Shown piece after piece: positions 25,654 to 35,225 of a DNA stretch of 64,000 nucleotides; the stretch's first letter is position 1, and the number at the start of each line of letters is the position of its first letter. The notes under the pieces are model-generated. The model saw only the letters and a list, made by a program, of their open reading frames with translations, had not been told where the DNA came from and did not search any database. A program made the translations under genes and the position numbers. Source of the stretch: an uncultured Rhodospirillaceae bacterium (GTDB lineage: Bacteria; Pseudomonadota; Alphaproteobacteria; Rhodospirillales; Magnetospirillaceae); assembly GCA_937887565.1 (NCBI GenBank), contig CALABS010000005.1, positions 15,789-79,788 on the forward strand, in the 5' to 3' direction.

Positions 25654-26661
25654 CTAGCGCCGCGTTCCCAGCCCCACCGCCGCCGCCGCCAGGGCGGCCA
25701 CCCCCACCGCCGCCGCCGCGCCGCGCACCAGCCCCTCGGAAAAGGCGGGGGCGCCCTGTTCAGCCCGGGAGTCGAAGCGCCCGTGGGCGCCCCAGGCGCC
25801 GGCCACCGGCGCGAACAAATTGTCGGAGCGGCCGGGCGGATCGGGCTCGTCGGTCAACTCGCCCTCCCAGGCCCGCGCGGCGAGCAGGCGGTCGAGGGTC
25901 GTGGGCACCAGCATGGCGCCAGCGATGACCTTGATCGAGGACGGGTCGACCCACAGCTCGCGGGGGGCGGTCTCGGCGGCGCGGACGACCGCCTCGGCCA
26001 CCGGCTCGGGCTGGTGGATGGGCGGCACCGGCTGCGGCCGGCGGCCCATGCGGTTGCGGGCCCAGTCGAATTGCGGGGTGTTGACGGCCGGGATCTGCAC
26101 CATGGTCAGCCGCACCCGGCTGCGGTCGTGGATCAACTCGCAACGCAGCGCGTCGGTGAAGCCGCGGATGGCGAACTTGGCGCCGCAATAGGCCGATTGC
26201 AGCGGGATGGAACGATAGGCGAGCGACGAGCCCACCTGCACGATGGTGCCCCGGTCGCGCCGCAGCATCCGCCTGAGCGCCGCCATGGTGCCGTGGACGT
26301 AGCCGAGATAGGTGACCTCGGTGACCCGGCGGAATTCCTCGGCCGTCATGTCGGCGACGCGGGAATAGACCGTCGCCATGGCGCAGTTGATCCAGGTGTC
26401 GATGGGGCCGAAGCGACCTTCGAGGGCGGCGGCGGCGTTCTCGACGGCCTCGGCGTCGGCGACGTCGGCCGGCAGGGCCAGGGCACGGCCGCCGGCCGCC
26501 GCCACCTCGGCGGCGGCGGCATCCAGGCGCGGGCGGTCGCGCGCGATCAGGCCGACGGCGCAGCCGCGCCGGCCGAGGGCGCGGACGACGGCCCGGCCCA
26601 ACCCGGCCGAGGCGCCGGTGACGGCCACGGTGGCGTCGCGAAGGGGGATGGTGTCGGTCAT
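25654..26661 (-). CDS. Short-chain dehydrogenase/reductase with C-terminal extension
   Basis: A 335-residue SDR. The cofactor motif is TGASAGLGRAV near residue 17, N-A-G region reads INCAMA, the catalytic set is S (VQVGSSLAYRS) and YCGAK. The Y-x3-K pair is intact. After the ~240-residue core there is an unusual proline-rich part and a hydrophobic C-terminal helix (GAAAAVGVAALAAAAVGLG), so it is probably membrane-tethered. It follows the TIGR02587/TIGR02588 pair by 14 bp and likely works with them. Substrate unknown. Confidence 0.85.
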   Translation of the reverse strand: MTDTIPLRDATVAVTGASAGLGRAVVRALGRRGCAVGLIARDRPRLDAAAAEVAAAGGRALALPADVADAEAVENAAAALEGRFGPIDTWINCAMATVYSRVADMTAEEFRRVTEVTYLGYVHGTMAALRRMLRRDRGTIVQVGSSLAYRSIPLQSAYCGAKFAIRGFTDALRCELIHDRSRVRLTMVQIPAVNTPQFDWARNRMGRRPQPVPPIHQPEPVAEAVVRAAETAPRELWVDPSSIKVIAGAMLVPTTLDRLLAARAWEGELTDEPDPPGRSDNLFAPVAGAWGAHGRFDSRAEQGAPAFSEGLVRGAAAAVGVAALAAAAVGLGTRR

Positions 26662-26675
26662 GAGGCCTCCATCGG

Positions 26676-27053
26676 TCACGGGATGGTCCAGGACACGGCG
26701 CCGATCTCCAGGGTCTGGGCGCTTGGGTCGGGGCCGAGGACGAAGCCGCCCCGGCGCGTCGCGCCGGCCGCGATATAGTCGAAGGTGGCTTCGGCCCGCT
26801 CCAGGACCATGCCATCGCGGGAGACGGTGGCGCGGATCGTGACCTGGGCGGCGGTGGTGTCGCCGGCATTGCGGACGGTGAACAGCACCCGGTGGCGTCC
26901 GTTCCGGGGCTCGACGCCGTCCACACGGATGGTGAAGTCGGGGGGGCGCCGGGATTGGGTGGCGCCTTCCCAGACGGTGAAGGCCACCGCCCCCAGCACC
27001 AGCGCGAGGCCGATCCCGCCGGCCACCCATTCCGACGCCGGGGCCGGCGTCAC
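26676..27053 (-). CDS. TIGR02588-type conserved hypothetical protein
   Basis: A 125-residue protein with one N-terminal membrane helix (GGIGLALVLGAVAFTVWEG) and a predicted beta-sandwich domain outside the membrane (FTIRVDGVEP, VLFTVRNAGDTTAAQVTIRA). It starts at GTG overlapping the stop of the preceding gene (GTGA). This pairing with a TIGR02587 membrane protein is the usual arrangement of the family. Function unknown. Confidence 0.75.
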   Translation of the reverse strand: MTPAPASEWVAGGIGLALVLGAVAFTVWEGATQSRRPPDFTIRVDGVEPRNGRHRVLFTVRNAGDTTAAQVTIRATVSRDGMVLERAEATFDYIAAGATRRGGFVLGPDPSAQTLEIGAVSWTIP

Positions 27054-27871
27054 AGGATCACCCGCGCGGCGGCGGCGCCGATGGCGGCGGGAAAGCCCAG
27101 CACCAGGGTCGCCAGGATCACCTGGCCGGGGGCGTGGCCGTCGGCCCGGCCGAAGGTCCACAGGACGTAGAGGCTGACCAGCAGCGCGAGGGCATAGCCG
27201 GCGACGGAAAAGCGGATGAACACCCCCGCCGCCCCGCCGGATTGATGAGTTTCACCGCCCTTGAACTGCAGCAGGTAGACGAAGGCGTGCATGGCGGCCA
27301 GGGAAACGCCCGCCAGGACCACGCCGTGCCAGGGCGTCATGCGGTAGGCGATGAGCACCATCTCCTCGGTGGGAGCGACGCTGAAGCCCAGATACAGGGC
27401 TCCGGCGGCCATGATGAACATCTCGCCGGCATAGGTGACGTTCTGGCGGCGTTTCTCGCTTTCCTCGCGGTCGCCGCTGCTTCCGAACTGGCCGCGGCCG
27501 AGCATGGCGCCGAACGAGGCGGGCACGGCCTGGACCATCATCTTGCCGATGACGGCCGAGGGCGGATCGTCGAGGCGGATGACGGCGAACAGGGTCAGGA
27601 CGACGCCCGAGGCGACGGCGCCCACGGTCAGGGCGATGAAGGCGTCACGCAGGTCCTCGCGCCAGTCGAAGGTGTCCTCGAAGCCGATGAAATGGGAGAG
27701 CGCGGTCAGCAGCGGGACGGCGGCCACCACCATCAGGGCCAGCCGCAGGCGGTCCATGTGGAAGCCCAGCCACCACATCTCCATGGTCATCAGGATGGGA
27801 AGGGCGAAAACCACCGCGCCGGCGAAGGCGCGGCCCATCCCGGTCCAGAAGCGGCGGCGCGGCGGGTCCAT
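27050..27871 (-). CDS. TIGR02587/DUF2391-type integral membrane protein
   Basis: A 273-residue membrane protein with about seven helices, beginning GMGRAFAGAVVFALPILMTMEMWWLGF and including TYAGEMFIMAAGALYLGFSVAPTEEM. These are recognised features of the TIGR02587 family, of unknown function. It is the first gene of a three-gene run with the TIGR02588 and SDR genes. A strong hairpin separates it from trpE upstream. Confidence 0.78.
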   Translation of the reverse strand: MDPPRRRFWTGMGRAFAGAVVFALPILMTMEMWWLGFHMDRLRLALMVVAAVPLLTALSHFIGFEDTFDWREDLRDAFIALTVGAVASGVVLTLFAVIRLDDPPSAVIGKMMVQAVPASFGAMLGRGQFGSSGDREESEKRRQNVTYAGEMFIMAAGALYLGFSVAPTEEMVLIAYRMTPWHGVVLAGVSLAAMHAFVYLLQFKGGETHQSGGAAGVFIRFSVAGYALALLVSLYVLWTFGRADGHAPGQVILATLVLGFPAAIGAAAARVIL

Positions 27872-27875
27872 GCAC

Positions 27876-27907
27876 CGGGAACGCCGGCGACGCGCCGGGC
27901 GTTCCCG
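27876..27907 (-). terminator. Strong hairpin after trpE
   Basis: A 14-bp stem with one bulged base (CGGGAACGCCGGCG paired with CGCCGGGCGTTCCCG, loop ACG) lies between the trpE stop and the TIGR02587 start. It has no U-run on the minus strand, so it could be a Rho-assisted terminator or an RNA-stabilising hairpin. Confidence 0.5.
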
Positions 27908-27922
27908 TGGCCGGCCGGCCGG

Positions 27923-29446
27923 CTACTGTTTCGCCAGGGTGTAGTCGATGGCGTCCTCGGCCACCCGCAGCAGTACGCGGACCTTGTTCATGCACTCCTC
28001 GTGCTCCTTTTCGGGAACCGAGTCGGCGACGATGCCGGCGCCGGCCTGGACGTACATGGTGCCGTCCTTGACCAGCGAGGTGCGGAGCGCGATGCAGGTG
28101 TCCATGTTGCCGTTGCCCGAGATGTAGCCGATGCAGCCGGCGTAGAAGGAGCGGCGCACCGGCTCCAGCTCGTCGATGATCTCCATGGCGCGGATCTTGG
28201 GGGCGCCCGACACCGTGCCGGCCGGAAAGCCGGCCATCAGCGCGTCCATGGCGTCGCAATCCCCGCGAATCCTGCCCACCACGTTGGAGACGATGTGCAT
28301 GACGTGCGAGTAGTACTCGACGATCATCTTGCGGGTGACCTTGACCGTCCCGACCTCGGCCACGCGGCCGACGTCGTTGCGGCCCAGGTCCAGCAGCATC
28401 AGGTGCTCGGCCAGCTCCTTGGGATCGGCCAGCAGGTCGGCGGCCAGTTCCTCGTCCTCGGCCTGGGTGGCGCCGCGCCGCCGGGTGCCGGCGATGGGAC
28501 GGATGGTCACCTCGCCGTCGCGCAGGCGGACCAGGATCTCGGGGCTGGAGCCCACCAGCTGGAAGCCGCCCAGGTTGAGGAAGAACAGGAACGGACTGGG
28601 ATTCATGCGCCTGAGCGCGCGATAGAGCGAGAACGGCGGCAGCCTGAACGGAATCGCCATGCGTTGGGACAGCACCACCTGGAAGATGTCGCCGGCGGCG
28701 ATGTAGTCCTTGGCCTTGGCGACCATGGCGCAATACTGCGCGGGGGTGACGCTGGGCACCGGCGTGGGCGCATGGTTGGCCCGCTCGTCGCCCGCCTCGG
28801 CGTGGGGCAGGGGGCTTTCCAGCGCCTCGACCACGTGTTCCAGGCGTTCGTTGGCCAGCTCGAAGGCGGTGCGGGCGTCGATGCCGGCCCTCGGCCACAC
28901 CGGCACCACGGCGGTCAGCGTGCCGTTGACGTTGTCGAACATGGCCATGACGGTGGGGCGCATGAAGATGCCGTCGGGGACCCCGATCTCGTCGGGGTTG
29001 TCGTCGGGCAGGCGCTCGACCAGCCGGACCATGTCGTAGCTCATGTAGCCGATCAGGCCGGCCGACATCGGCGGCAGGTGCGGCGGAATGTCGATGCGGC
29101 ACTCGTCGACCAGGGCGCGCAGGGAATCCAGCGGGTCCTTGCCCGAGGCCACCACCGGGCAGGGCTCGAAGGCGTCGACGTCGGTCCGCGCCTGGCGGTT
29201 GATCCACGCCTTGTCGCCGACGCATTTCCACAGCAGGTCGGGCTTCATGCCCAGCACCGAGTAGCGGCCGCGCACGGCGCCGCCCTCCACCGATTCCAGC
29301 AGGAACGAGTGGCTTTGGCCGTTGGCCAGCTTCAGGAAGGCCGAGACCGGCGTTTCCAGGTCGGCGACCAGCGTCCGCCACAGCACCTGGGGCCTGCCCG
29401 CTTCATAAGTGGCGCGGAAGGCATCGAAATCCGGGTGGGTGGTCAT
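27923..29446 (-). CDS. trpE: Anthranilate synthase component I
   Basis: A 507-residue chorismate-utilising enzyme catalysing the first step of tryptophan synthesis with TrpG. The feedback-inhibition motif LLESVEGG (residues near 50), GRNDVGRV, SGAPKIRAMEIIDELEP and AGAGIVADSVPEKEHEE are present. The ATG at 29446 is only 4 bp after the ppiD stop, so there is no room for an attenuator leader directly before it. The ppiD-trpE pairing is typical of alphaproteobacteria. trpG is not in the window. Confidence 0.95.
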   Translation of the reverse strand: MTTHPDFDAFRATYEAGRPQVLWRTLVADLETPVSAFLKLANGQSHSFLLESVEGGAVRGRYSVLGMKPDLLWKCVGDKAWINRQARTDVDAFEPCPVVASGKDPLDSLRALVDECRIDIPPHLPPMSAGLIGYMSYDMVRLVERLPDDNPDEIGVPDGIFMRPTVMAMFDNVNGTLTAVVPVWPRAGIDARTAFELANERLEHVVEALESPLPHAEAGDERANHAPTPVPSVTPAQYCAMVAKAKDYIAAGDIFQVVLSQRMAIPFRLPPFSLYRALRRMNPSPFLFFLNLGGFQLVGSSPEILVRLRDGEVTIRPIAGTRRRGATQAEDEELAADLLADPKELAEHLMLLDLGRNDVGRVAEVGTVKVTRKMIVEYYSHVMHIVSNVVGRIRGDCDAMDALMAGFPAGTVSGAPKIRAMEIIDELEPVRRSFYAGCIGYISGNGNMDTCIALRTSLVKDGTMYVQAGAGIVADSVPEKEHEECMNKVRVLLRVAEDAIDYTLAKQ

Positions 29447-29450
29447 GGTC

Positions 29451-31325
29451 TTATTCTTCGCGGGTGAGCTGGCTGCGGTCCACCTTGACGCCGAAATCGG
29501 CGTTGAGGGCGTTGATGTACTGGTCGACGAGGTCCCCGGCCACGGTCGCCGAGACGCGCGTGCGCGCGGCTTCGACCGCGTCGGCATTGGCGCCGGGGTC
29601 GAAGGGCACCACCTTGTCCAGGCGCGCCACCACCCAGCCGGCGGCGGTGCCGCCCACCGACACGCCGCCGGGGTCCGACTGGAACATGTCGGCGACCACC
29701 GCCGGCGGCAGCTTGGCGGCCTCGGCGCCCTCGCGGCTGAAGGGTTCGGTGGTCACCGACTTCAGTCCGAAGGCCTGGGCGGCGCGGGACAGCGAGTCGC
29801 CCTTCTTGACGTGGTCGGCGATGTTCTCGGCGCGTTGGCCGGCCAGTTCGTGGCGCTTCTCGGCCTGCCAGGCGGCCAGGACGTCGGCCGTGATGGTGGC
29901 GAAGGGCTTGGGCTGGGGCGGCGTGACCTGATCGACGCGGACCAGGAAGAAGCCGTCGCCGTCGGCGTCGGTCAGCTGGCTCTCGGTGCCCTGGTCGGTG
30001 TGAAAGGCGATGTCGAGGAAGGATTCCGCCTTGGGGGCGGTGGCGACCGGCTTGCCGTCGGTGCCCAGGCCCTGGGCGTCGATGGCCGGGATCGTCACCA
30101 GGGTCAGGTTGTGCTTCTTGGCGGCCTCCTCGAGGGTGGCGCCTCCGCCCAGGGTGTCCTCGACCTGGGTGGACAGGTCGCCGAGACGGTCGAGCTCCTT
30201 CTCGCGGCGCAGATCCTTGGCCAGGTCGCCCTTCACCTCGGCCAGCGGGTGGGTCCGTTCGGGGACGACCTGAGCGACCTTGACCACATGCCAGCCGAGC
30301 GCGGTCTTGACCGGGGCGCCGATGGACCCCTTGGGCTGCTGAAATACCGGCTGCGCCAACTCGTCGGGCAGGTCGGCGGGCTGCACCGCGCCCAGGTCGA
30401 GCACCTCCTGGCCGAAGGCCTCGGCGATGGCGGTCAGGTCCTTGCCGGCCTTGACCATGTCGGCGGCCTTGGCCGCGTCCTCGTCGGAGGTCAGCACCAC
30501 CTGCGACACCGTGCGGCTTTCGGGGGTGTGGAATTCGTCCATGCGGGCCTGATAGGCCTCGGTCACCATCTCGTCGGTGACCTCGACCTCGGCGGCGACG
30601 TCGGACGGCCGCAGGCGCAGCACGGTCAGCGTCCGCAACTCGGGCGCCATGAAGCGCTGGGCGTTGTCCTTATGAAACTGCTCCAGCACCGCTTGGTCGG
30701 GGGCGGCCGGCAGGGCGATGGCGTCGTCCCTGACCGTCACGGTCTCGGCGACCCGGCGCTCCTCGCGGAAGCGGACCAGCGGGTCGACCAGGGCGGCGGG
30801 GGCGGTGACGCCGCCCGACAGCGCCTCGGCCATCTGGCTGCGGATCATGTTGTTGCGCTCGATGCGCAGGTATTCCTTCTCGCCGAGACCCGCCCGCGAC
30901 AGCGCGATTCGCAACCGGTCGGGGTCGAACTGGCCCAGCTCGTTGCGGAAATTGGGATCGGCGGCGATGTCGGCCACCACCGCCCCGTCGGACACCGTCA
31001 GGCCCAGGCGGTGGCCGGCCTCGTCGATCAGGGTGCGGGTGACGATGCCGTCGATGGTGCGGTCCAGCAGGCCCAGCTTGCGGGCGTCCTCGGCGGTCAG
31101 CTTGCCGCCGAACAGCGGCTGCAGACGGTCGACCTCGCGCTTGAACTCGGCGTTGACCTCGGCGGCGGAAATGGCGGAGCCACCCACCTCGATGGCGGGG
31201 CCGCTGCCGAACATGCCACCACGGATCACGTCGCCCACGCCCCAGGCGACGAAGCTGAGCGCGAGCACCGCGAAGAAGGCTTTGACGATCCAGGACTGGG
31301 TGGAGTTGCGCAACGCTTCGAGCAT
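29451..31325 (-). CDS. ppiD: Membrane-anchored peptidyl-prolyl isomerase/chaperone PpiD
   Basis: A 624-residue SurA/parvulin-type folding factor. An N-terminal membrane helix (SWIVKAFFAVLALSFVAWGVG) anchors it to the inner membrane with the rest periplasmic. A SurA-N domain (DRTIDGIVTRTLIDEAGHRLGL) and a diverged parvulin domain near residues 260-360 follow. The ATG at 31325 is chosen because the helix directly follows it; the open frame extends further upstream without support. Confidence 0.9.
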   Translation of the reverse strand: MLEALRNSTQSWIVKAFFAVLALSFVAWGVGDVIRGGMFGSGPAIEVGGSAISAAEVNAEFKREVDRLQPLFGGKLTAEDARKLGLLDRTIDGIVTRTLIDEAGHRLGLTVSDGAVVADIAADPNFRNELGQFDPDRLRIALSRAGLGEKEYLRIERNNMIRSQMAEALSGGVTAPAALVDPLVRFREERRVAETVTVRDDAIALPAAPDQAVLEQFHKDNAQRFMAPELRTLTVLRLRPSDVAAEVEVTDEMVTEAYQARMDEFHTPESRTVSQVVLTSDEDAAKAADMVKAGKDLTAIAEAFGQEVLDLGAVQPADLPDELAQPVFQQPKGSIGAPVKTALGWHVVKVAQVVPERTHPLAEVKGDLAKDLRREKELDRLGDLSTQVEDTLGGGATLEEAAKKHNLTLVTIPAIDAQGLGTDGKPVATAPKAESFLDIAFHTDQGTESQLTDADGDGFFLVRVDQVTPPQPKPFATITADVLAAWQAEKRHELAGQRAENIADHVKKGDSLSRAAQAFGLKSVTTEPFSREGAEAAKLPPAVVADMFQSDPGGVSVGGTAAGWVVARLDKVVPFDPGANADAVEAARTRVSATVAGDLVDQYINALNADFGVKVDRSQLTREE

Positions 31326-31533
31326 GGGATGCCGATCGTCCCCGAGGATGGATGGAGAAAGGCCCGGCACGGCCGGGAAAGATGCCGGGCATAATAGGAG
31401 CCGCCCAAAGGGGCCGCAACAAGCAATCCTCCGGCCGTCGTCGGCCGATCCCCCCACGCGAGCGGGGAACGATTCATGCCATTCGGGGCCAGGGTCGGAA
31501 ATGTTCTTGCGAAATAACCCCACGGGCAGTGTA

Positions 31534-31539
31534 TATAAT
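31534..31539 (+). promoter_or_regulatory. Candidate -10 box of the sulfur cassette
   Basis: A perfect TATAAT lies 62 bp before the DsrE-like ATG in the only sizeable gap upstream of the cassette. No good -35 at 17 bp is present (GAAATA), which suggests an activator or an extended promoter. Confidence 0.4.
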
Positions 31540-31601
31540 GAAGTTCGAAGGTAAGCGCCTTCTCATCAAAACCAACGCACCAAGCGCAGAGGAAACGCTC
31601 C

Positions 31602-32003
31602 ATGGCCTCCAAACCCCTGTTCATCATGCTGTGCTCCGGCGAGCACGAGAAAATCCAGCTCGCCGCCATGATCGCGTCGGTCGCGGCGGTCTCCGATCGG
31701 CCGGTCGAGGTTTTCGTCACCATGAACGCGGTGCTTCCGTTCCAGCGCGGCCTGTCCAAGGAACAGCGCTATCAGGGCGGCCATTTCCACGAGGAATTCA
31801 TGGTGAAGAACGTCCCCGACGCCATCGAGCTGTTCGAGCAGGGCAAGATGCTGGGCGACCTGAAGATGTGGGTCTGCTCGATGGTGCTCGACCTCAAGCA
31901 CTGGGAGCACGACCGCGATCTGGTCGATGGCCTGTTCGACGGTCCCGCCGGCCTGGCCAAGTTCCTTTCCGACGCCGAGGACGGCGAGCTGATCACCCTC
32001 TGA
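31602..32003 (+). CDS. DsrE-like sulfur-relay protein
   Basis: A 133-residue soluble protein of the DsrE/DrsE_2 group (MLCSGEHEKIQLAAMIASVAAV, PVEVFVTMNAV). Candidate sulfur-carrying cysteines are C11 and C92 (WVCSMV). It is the first gene of a run with tusA, an SQR-like gene and a DUF1641 gene. In known pathways DsrE proteins pass persulfide sulfur to TusA. No membrane segment is seen, unlike DsrE2. Confidence 0.82.
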   Translation: MASKPLFIMLCSGEHEKIQLAAMIASVAAVSDRPVEVFVTMNAVLPFQRGLSKEQRYQGGHFHEEFMVKNVPDAIELFEQGKMLGDLKMWVCSMVLDLKHWEHDRDLVDGLFDGPAGLAKFLSDAEDGELITL

Positions 32004-32039
32004 CCCCGACCCCCTCAAGAAGAAAGAAGGAAGACCCCC

Positions 32040-32270
32040 ATGGCTGAACGCCAGACCATTGACGCCCGCGGCGCCTTCTGCCCGGGCCCGCTGATGGAAC
32101 TCATCGCCGCTCTCAAGCTCGCCACCGTCGGCGACGAGGTCGAGATCCTGTCGTCGGACAAGGGCTCGGCCACCGACATTCCGGCCTGGGTCGCCAAGGT
32201 CGGCCATGAATATGTGGGCACCACTGAACATGATGGCTATTGGAGCGTCGTGGTGCGCAAGGCAAAATAA
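32040..32270 (+). CDS. tusA: TusA-family sulfur carrier
   Basis: A 76-residue TusA/SirA-fold protein with the persulfide cysteine C14 in the conserved DARGAFCPGPL motif. TusA proteins accept sulfur as a cysteine persulfide and hand it to partners. An AAGGAAG ribosome site precedes the ATG. It lies between the DsrE-like and SQR-like genes, so its likely partners are those proteins and not only the tRNA-thiolation pathway. Confidence 0.9.
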   Translation: MAERQTIDARGAFCPGPLMELIAALKLATVGDEVEILSSDKGSATDIPAWVAKVGHEYVGTTEHDGYWSVVVRKAK

Positions 32271-32360
32271 CCCTTTCGGAGGGAGCGATCGAACGCTCCC
32301 CCGCACGGCCGCGAGCAAGACGGCCAAACCTCGAACGAATACGCTAGGGAGGCGAAATCA

Positions 32361-33500
32361 ATGTCCAAGTCCATTCTGATCGTCGGTGGCGGCCTGTCGG
32401 GCACCATCGTCGCCAACGGCCTGTGCCGCCAGCTGGGCGAGCAGCTGCGTACCGGCGCCGTCACCATCACCATGATCGGCAACTCCGAGCAGCACCTCTA
32501 CCAGCCGGGCCTGCTTTACGTTCCCTTCGGTCGCATCCGCGAGCACGAGCTGTTCCGCGACCAGCGCCGCGTGCTCGACCGCCGCGTCAATCTGTTCGTC
32601 GATCCGGCCAAGAACGTGGACGTCGAGAACGGCCAGGTGATCACCGAGGCCGGCCGCAGCTTCAAGTACGACTATCTGGTGCTGGCCACCGGGTCGCGCT
32701 GCATGCCGCAAAGCGTCCCCGGCATGAAGGAAGGCGCCCACTGGTTCTACGAACTGGAGGCCGCCCGCAAGCTGCGCGACGCCCTGACCGATTTCCAGGG
32801 CGGCAAGATCGTGGTCAACGTCAACGCTCCGCACAAGTGCCCGGTGGCGCCGCTGGAGCTGACCCTGATGCTGCACGAATACCTGCAGGGACGCGGCCTG
32901 CGCGACAAGACCGAGATCACCTACACCTATCCCATCGGCCGCCTGCACTCGCTGGAGCCGGTGGCGCACTGGGCCGGGCCGGTCTTCGAGCAGACCGGCA
33001 TCAAGTCGGAGATCTTCTTCAACACCGAGAAGGTGGACCCCGAGAAGAAGACCATCACCTCCATGGAGGGCGTCGAACTGCCCTATGACCTGCTGATCAC
33101 CGTTCCCCCGCACGAGGGCGCGCAGGTCATCAGCGATTCCAACCTGGGCAAGGGCGGCTGGGTGCCGACCAACACCAAGACGCTGCACCGCGAGGGCTCG
33201 ACCAACGTCTTCGTGGTCGGCGACACCACCAACATTCCCATCTCGAAGGCCGGCTCGACCGCGCATTTCGAGGCGGACGTGCTGATCGACAACCTGACCT
33301 CGCTGGTCACCGAGGGCCGCTTCGCCCGCGACTACGACGGCAAGGCCTTCTGCTTCATCGAGACCGGCTTCGCCACCGGCACCTATGTCTGGTTCAACTA
33401 CCAGACCCCGCCGACCGTGGCGCCGCCGTCGCAGATGCTGCACTGGTTCAAGCTGGCCTACAACCGCCTGTACTGGCTGTCCGCCCGCGGCCTGCTGTAG
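32361..33500 (+). CDS. Sulfide:quinone oxidoreductase-like flavoprotein
   Basis: A 379-residue FAD/disulfide oxidoreductase. The N-terminal FAD site is ILIVGGGLSGTIVANGL, the second FAD contact VVGDTTNIPISKAGS. Three cysteines, C114 (GSRCMPQ), C160 (HKCPVAPLE) and C331 (AFCFIETG), correspond in arrangement to the catalytic cysteines of SQR; C160 is in the SQR-typical KCP-APLE motif. The C-terminus is amphipathic (MLHWFKLAYNRLYWL), fitting monotopic membrane binding. It may oxidise sulfide or protein-bound sulfane, with electrons to quinone. Exact substrate unproven. Confidence 0.85.
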   Translation: MSKSILIVGGGLSGTIVANGLCRQLGEQLRTGAVTITMIGNSEQHLYQPGLLYVPFGRIREHELFRDQRRVLDRRVNLFVDPAKNVDVENGQVITEAGRSFKYDYLVLATGSRCMPQSVPGMKEGAHWFYELEAARKLRDALTDFQGGKIVVNVNAPHKCPVAPLELTLMLHEYLQGRGLRDKTEITYTYPIGRLHSLEPVAHWAGPVFEQTGIKSEIFFNTEKVDPEKKTITSMEGVELPYDLLITVPPHEGAQVISDSNLGKGGWVPTNTKTLHREGSTNVFVVGDTTNIPISKAGSTAHFEADVLIDNLTSLVTEGRFARDYDGKAFCFIETGFATGTYVWFNYQTPPTVAPPSQMLHWFKLAYNRLYWLSARGLL

Positions 33501-33512
33501 GGGAGGCGACAG

Positions 33513-34067
33513 ATGACCGACCTCACCCCTCCCGCCGCCGTCGTGCCGCCGGCCGTCAAGGAGTTGGCCGACGTCGCCCAGGGCCTCAAGAACGCCCTGG
33601 CCGACAGCATGGTCGAGCGCCTGGCCTCCACCGCCGGCAACACGCTCGAGATCGTCGACAAGCTGAACGATCCCGACGTCCGCGACGGACTGGCGGCCCT
33701 GCTCGACGGCCTCGCCTCCATGCACCGCAACGGGGCGCTGCAGACGCTGATCGACACCGTCCAGTTGATCCACGCGGCGCGCCGGGCGGCCAACGACAGC
33801 ATGGTCGAGCGCGCCTTCCTGTTCATCGAGCACATGATGAACAACCTCGCCACCGAGGACCTGGCCACCCTGGCCCACGAGGCCAAGGCGGCCATGGAGG
33901 ACGCCATCGACCAGTGCAACATCCCCGGCACCGGCGGCGGCCTCATCGGTACGCTGAAGATGATCTCGAACCCCGAGACCCAGGAAGCGCTGCGCTTCAT
34001 GCTGGCGTTCTCGTGCTCGTTGCGCAAACGGGCCGTGGTCATCGCCAAGTCGCCGCCCGCGCTGTGA
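33513..34067 (+). CDS. DUF1641 family protein
   Basis: A 184-residue helical protein with the DUF1641 feature of a glycine-rich loop near the C-terminus (IPGTGGGLIGTLKMISNPETQEALRF). DUF1641 genes often follow SQR-type flavoproteins or formate dehydrogenase subunits, so it may be an accessory or docking partner for the SQR-like protein. It starts 12 bp after that gene and a terminator follows. Confidence 0.82.
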   Translation: MTDLTPPAAVVPPAVKELADVAQGLKNALADSMVERLASTAGNTLEIVDKLNDPDVRDGLAALLDGLASMHRNGALQTLIDTVQLIHAARRAANDSMVERAFLFIEHMMNNLATEDLATLAHEAKAAMEDAIDQCNIPGTGGGLIGTLKMISNPETQEALRFMLAFSCSLRKRAVVIAKSPPAL

Positions 34068-34097
34068 GGACGGCGCGAGCGACGACGACGTGACCAA

Positions 34098-34129
34098 GGG
34101 GCGGGCGCGCGAGGGCCCGCCCCATTTTT
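34098..34129 (+). terminator. Rho-independent terminator of the sulfur cassette
   Basis: Nine-bp perfect stem GGGGCGGGC/GCCCGCCCC with an eight-base loop, followed by ATTTTT. It ends the DsrE-TusA-SQR-DUF1641 transcript before tpiA. Confidence 0.88.
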
Positions 34130-34211
34130 CTGACGACTTTTGGCAAGGACGCGCGGGGCGGCCGATGGTTTAATGCCCCGCCCAAGGAAACGAAATGGGA
34201 GGAAGAATACC

Positions 34212-34973
<762 letters not shown>

Positions 34974-34981
34974 TCCCGCCA

Positions 34982-35096
34982 CCCTCCACCGGCTCCGCCG
35001 GGGGAGGGCCGGGGTGGGGGCTGACGACGCCAGCAAGGTGTCGGCGCCCATGCCCCCTCCCGTCCTCCCCTCATGCTGCGCACGGGGGGAGGGGGG
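34982..35096. repeat. Composite GC-rich palindromic element (tpiA-secG copy)
   Basis: Two arms, 34982-35021 and 35052-35096, each contain a hairpin (for example CCACCGGCTCCGCCGGGGG) and the two arms are themselves roughly complementary (GGGGTGGGGGC versus GCCCCCTCCC). The 30 bp between them is unstructured. The reverse complement of both arms occurs inside pdhC at 43514-43641. Confidence 0.7.
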
Positions 35097-35225
35097 CGAC
35101 GCCGCCTCGTTCTTTTTGCACTAGCGTTCGCGGCCACACGGGTCTAAAAAACGCCTCAACGCATTTCCAATCGCCCCGGGCGGCCCGATAGCGGGCGCCG
35201 CCCGGCGGCCCATTTCGGGTGTGGC

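Noticed and set aside
29447..29450. Tryptophan attenuator before trpE
   Set aside because: Only four bases separate ppiD and trpE, and no leader peptide with Trp codons is seen.
27134..29467. Plus-strand open frame of 777 codons
   Set aside because: Antisense to trpE and TIGR02587, no domain or start signal.
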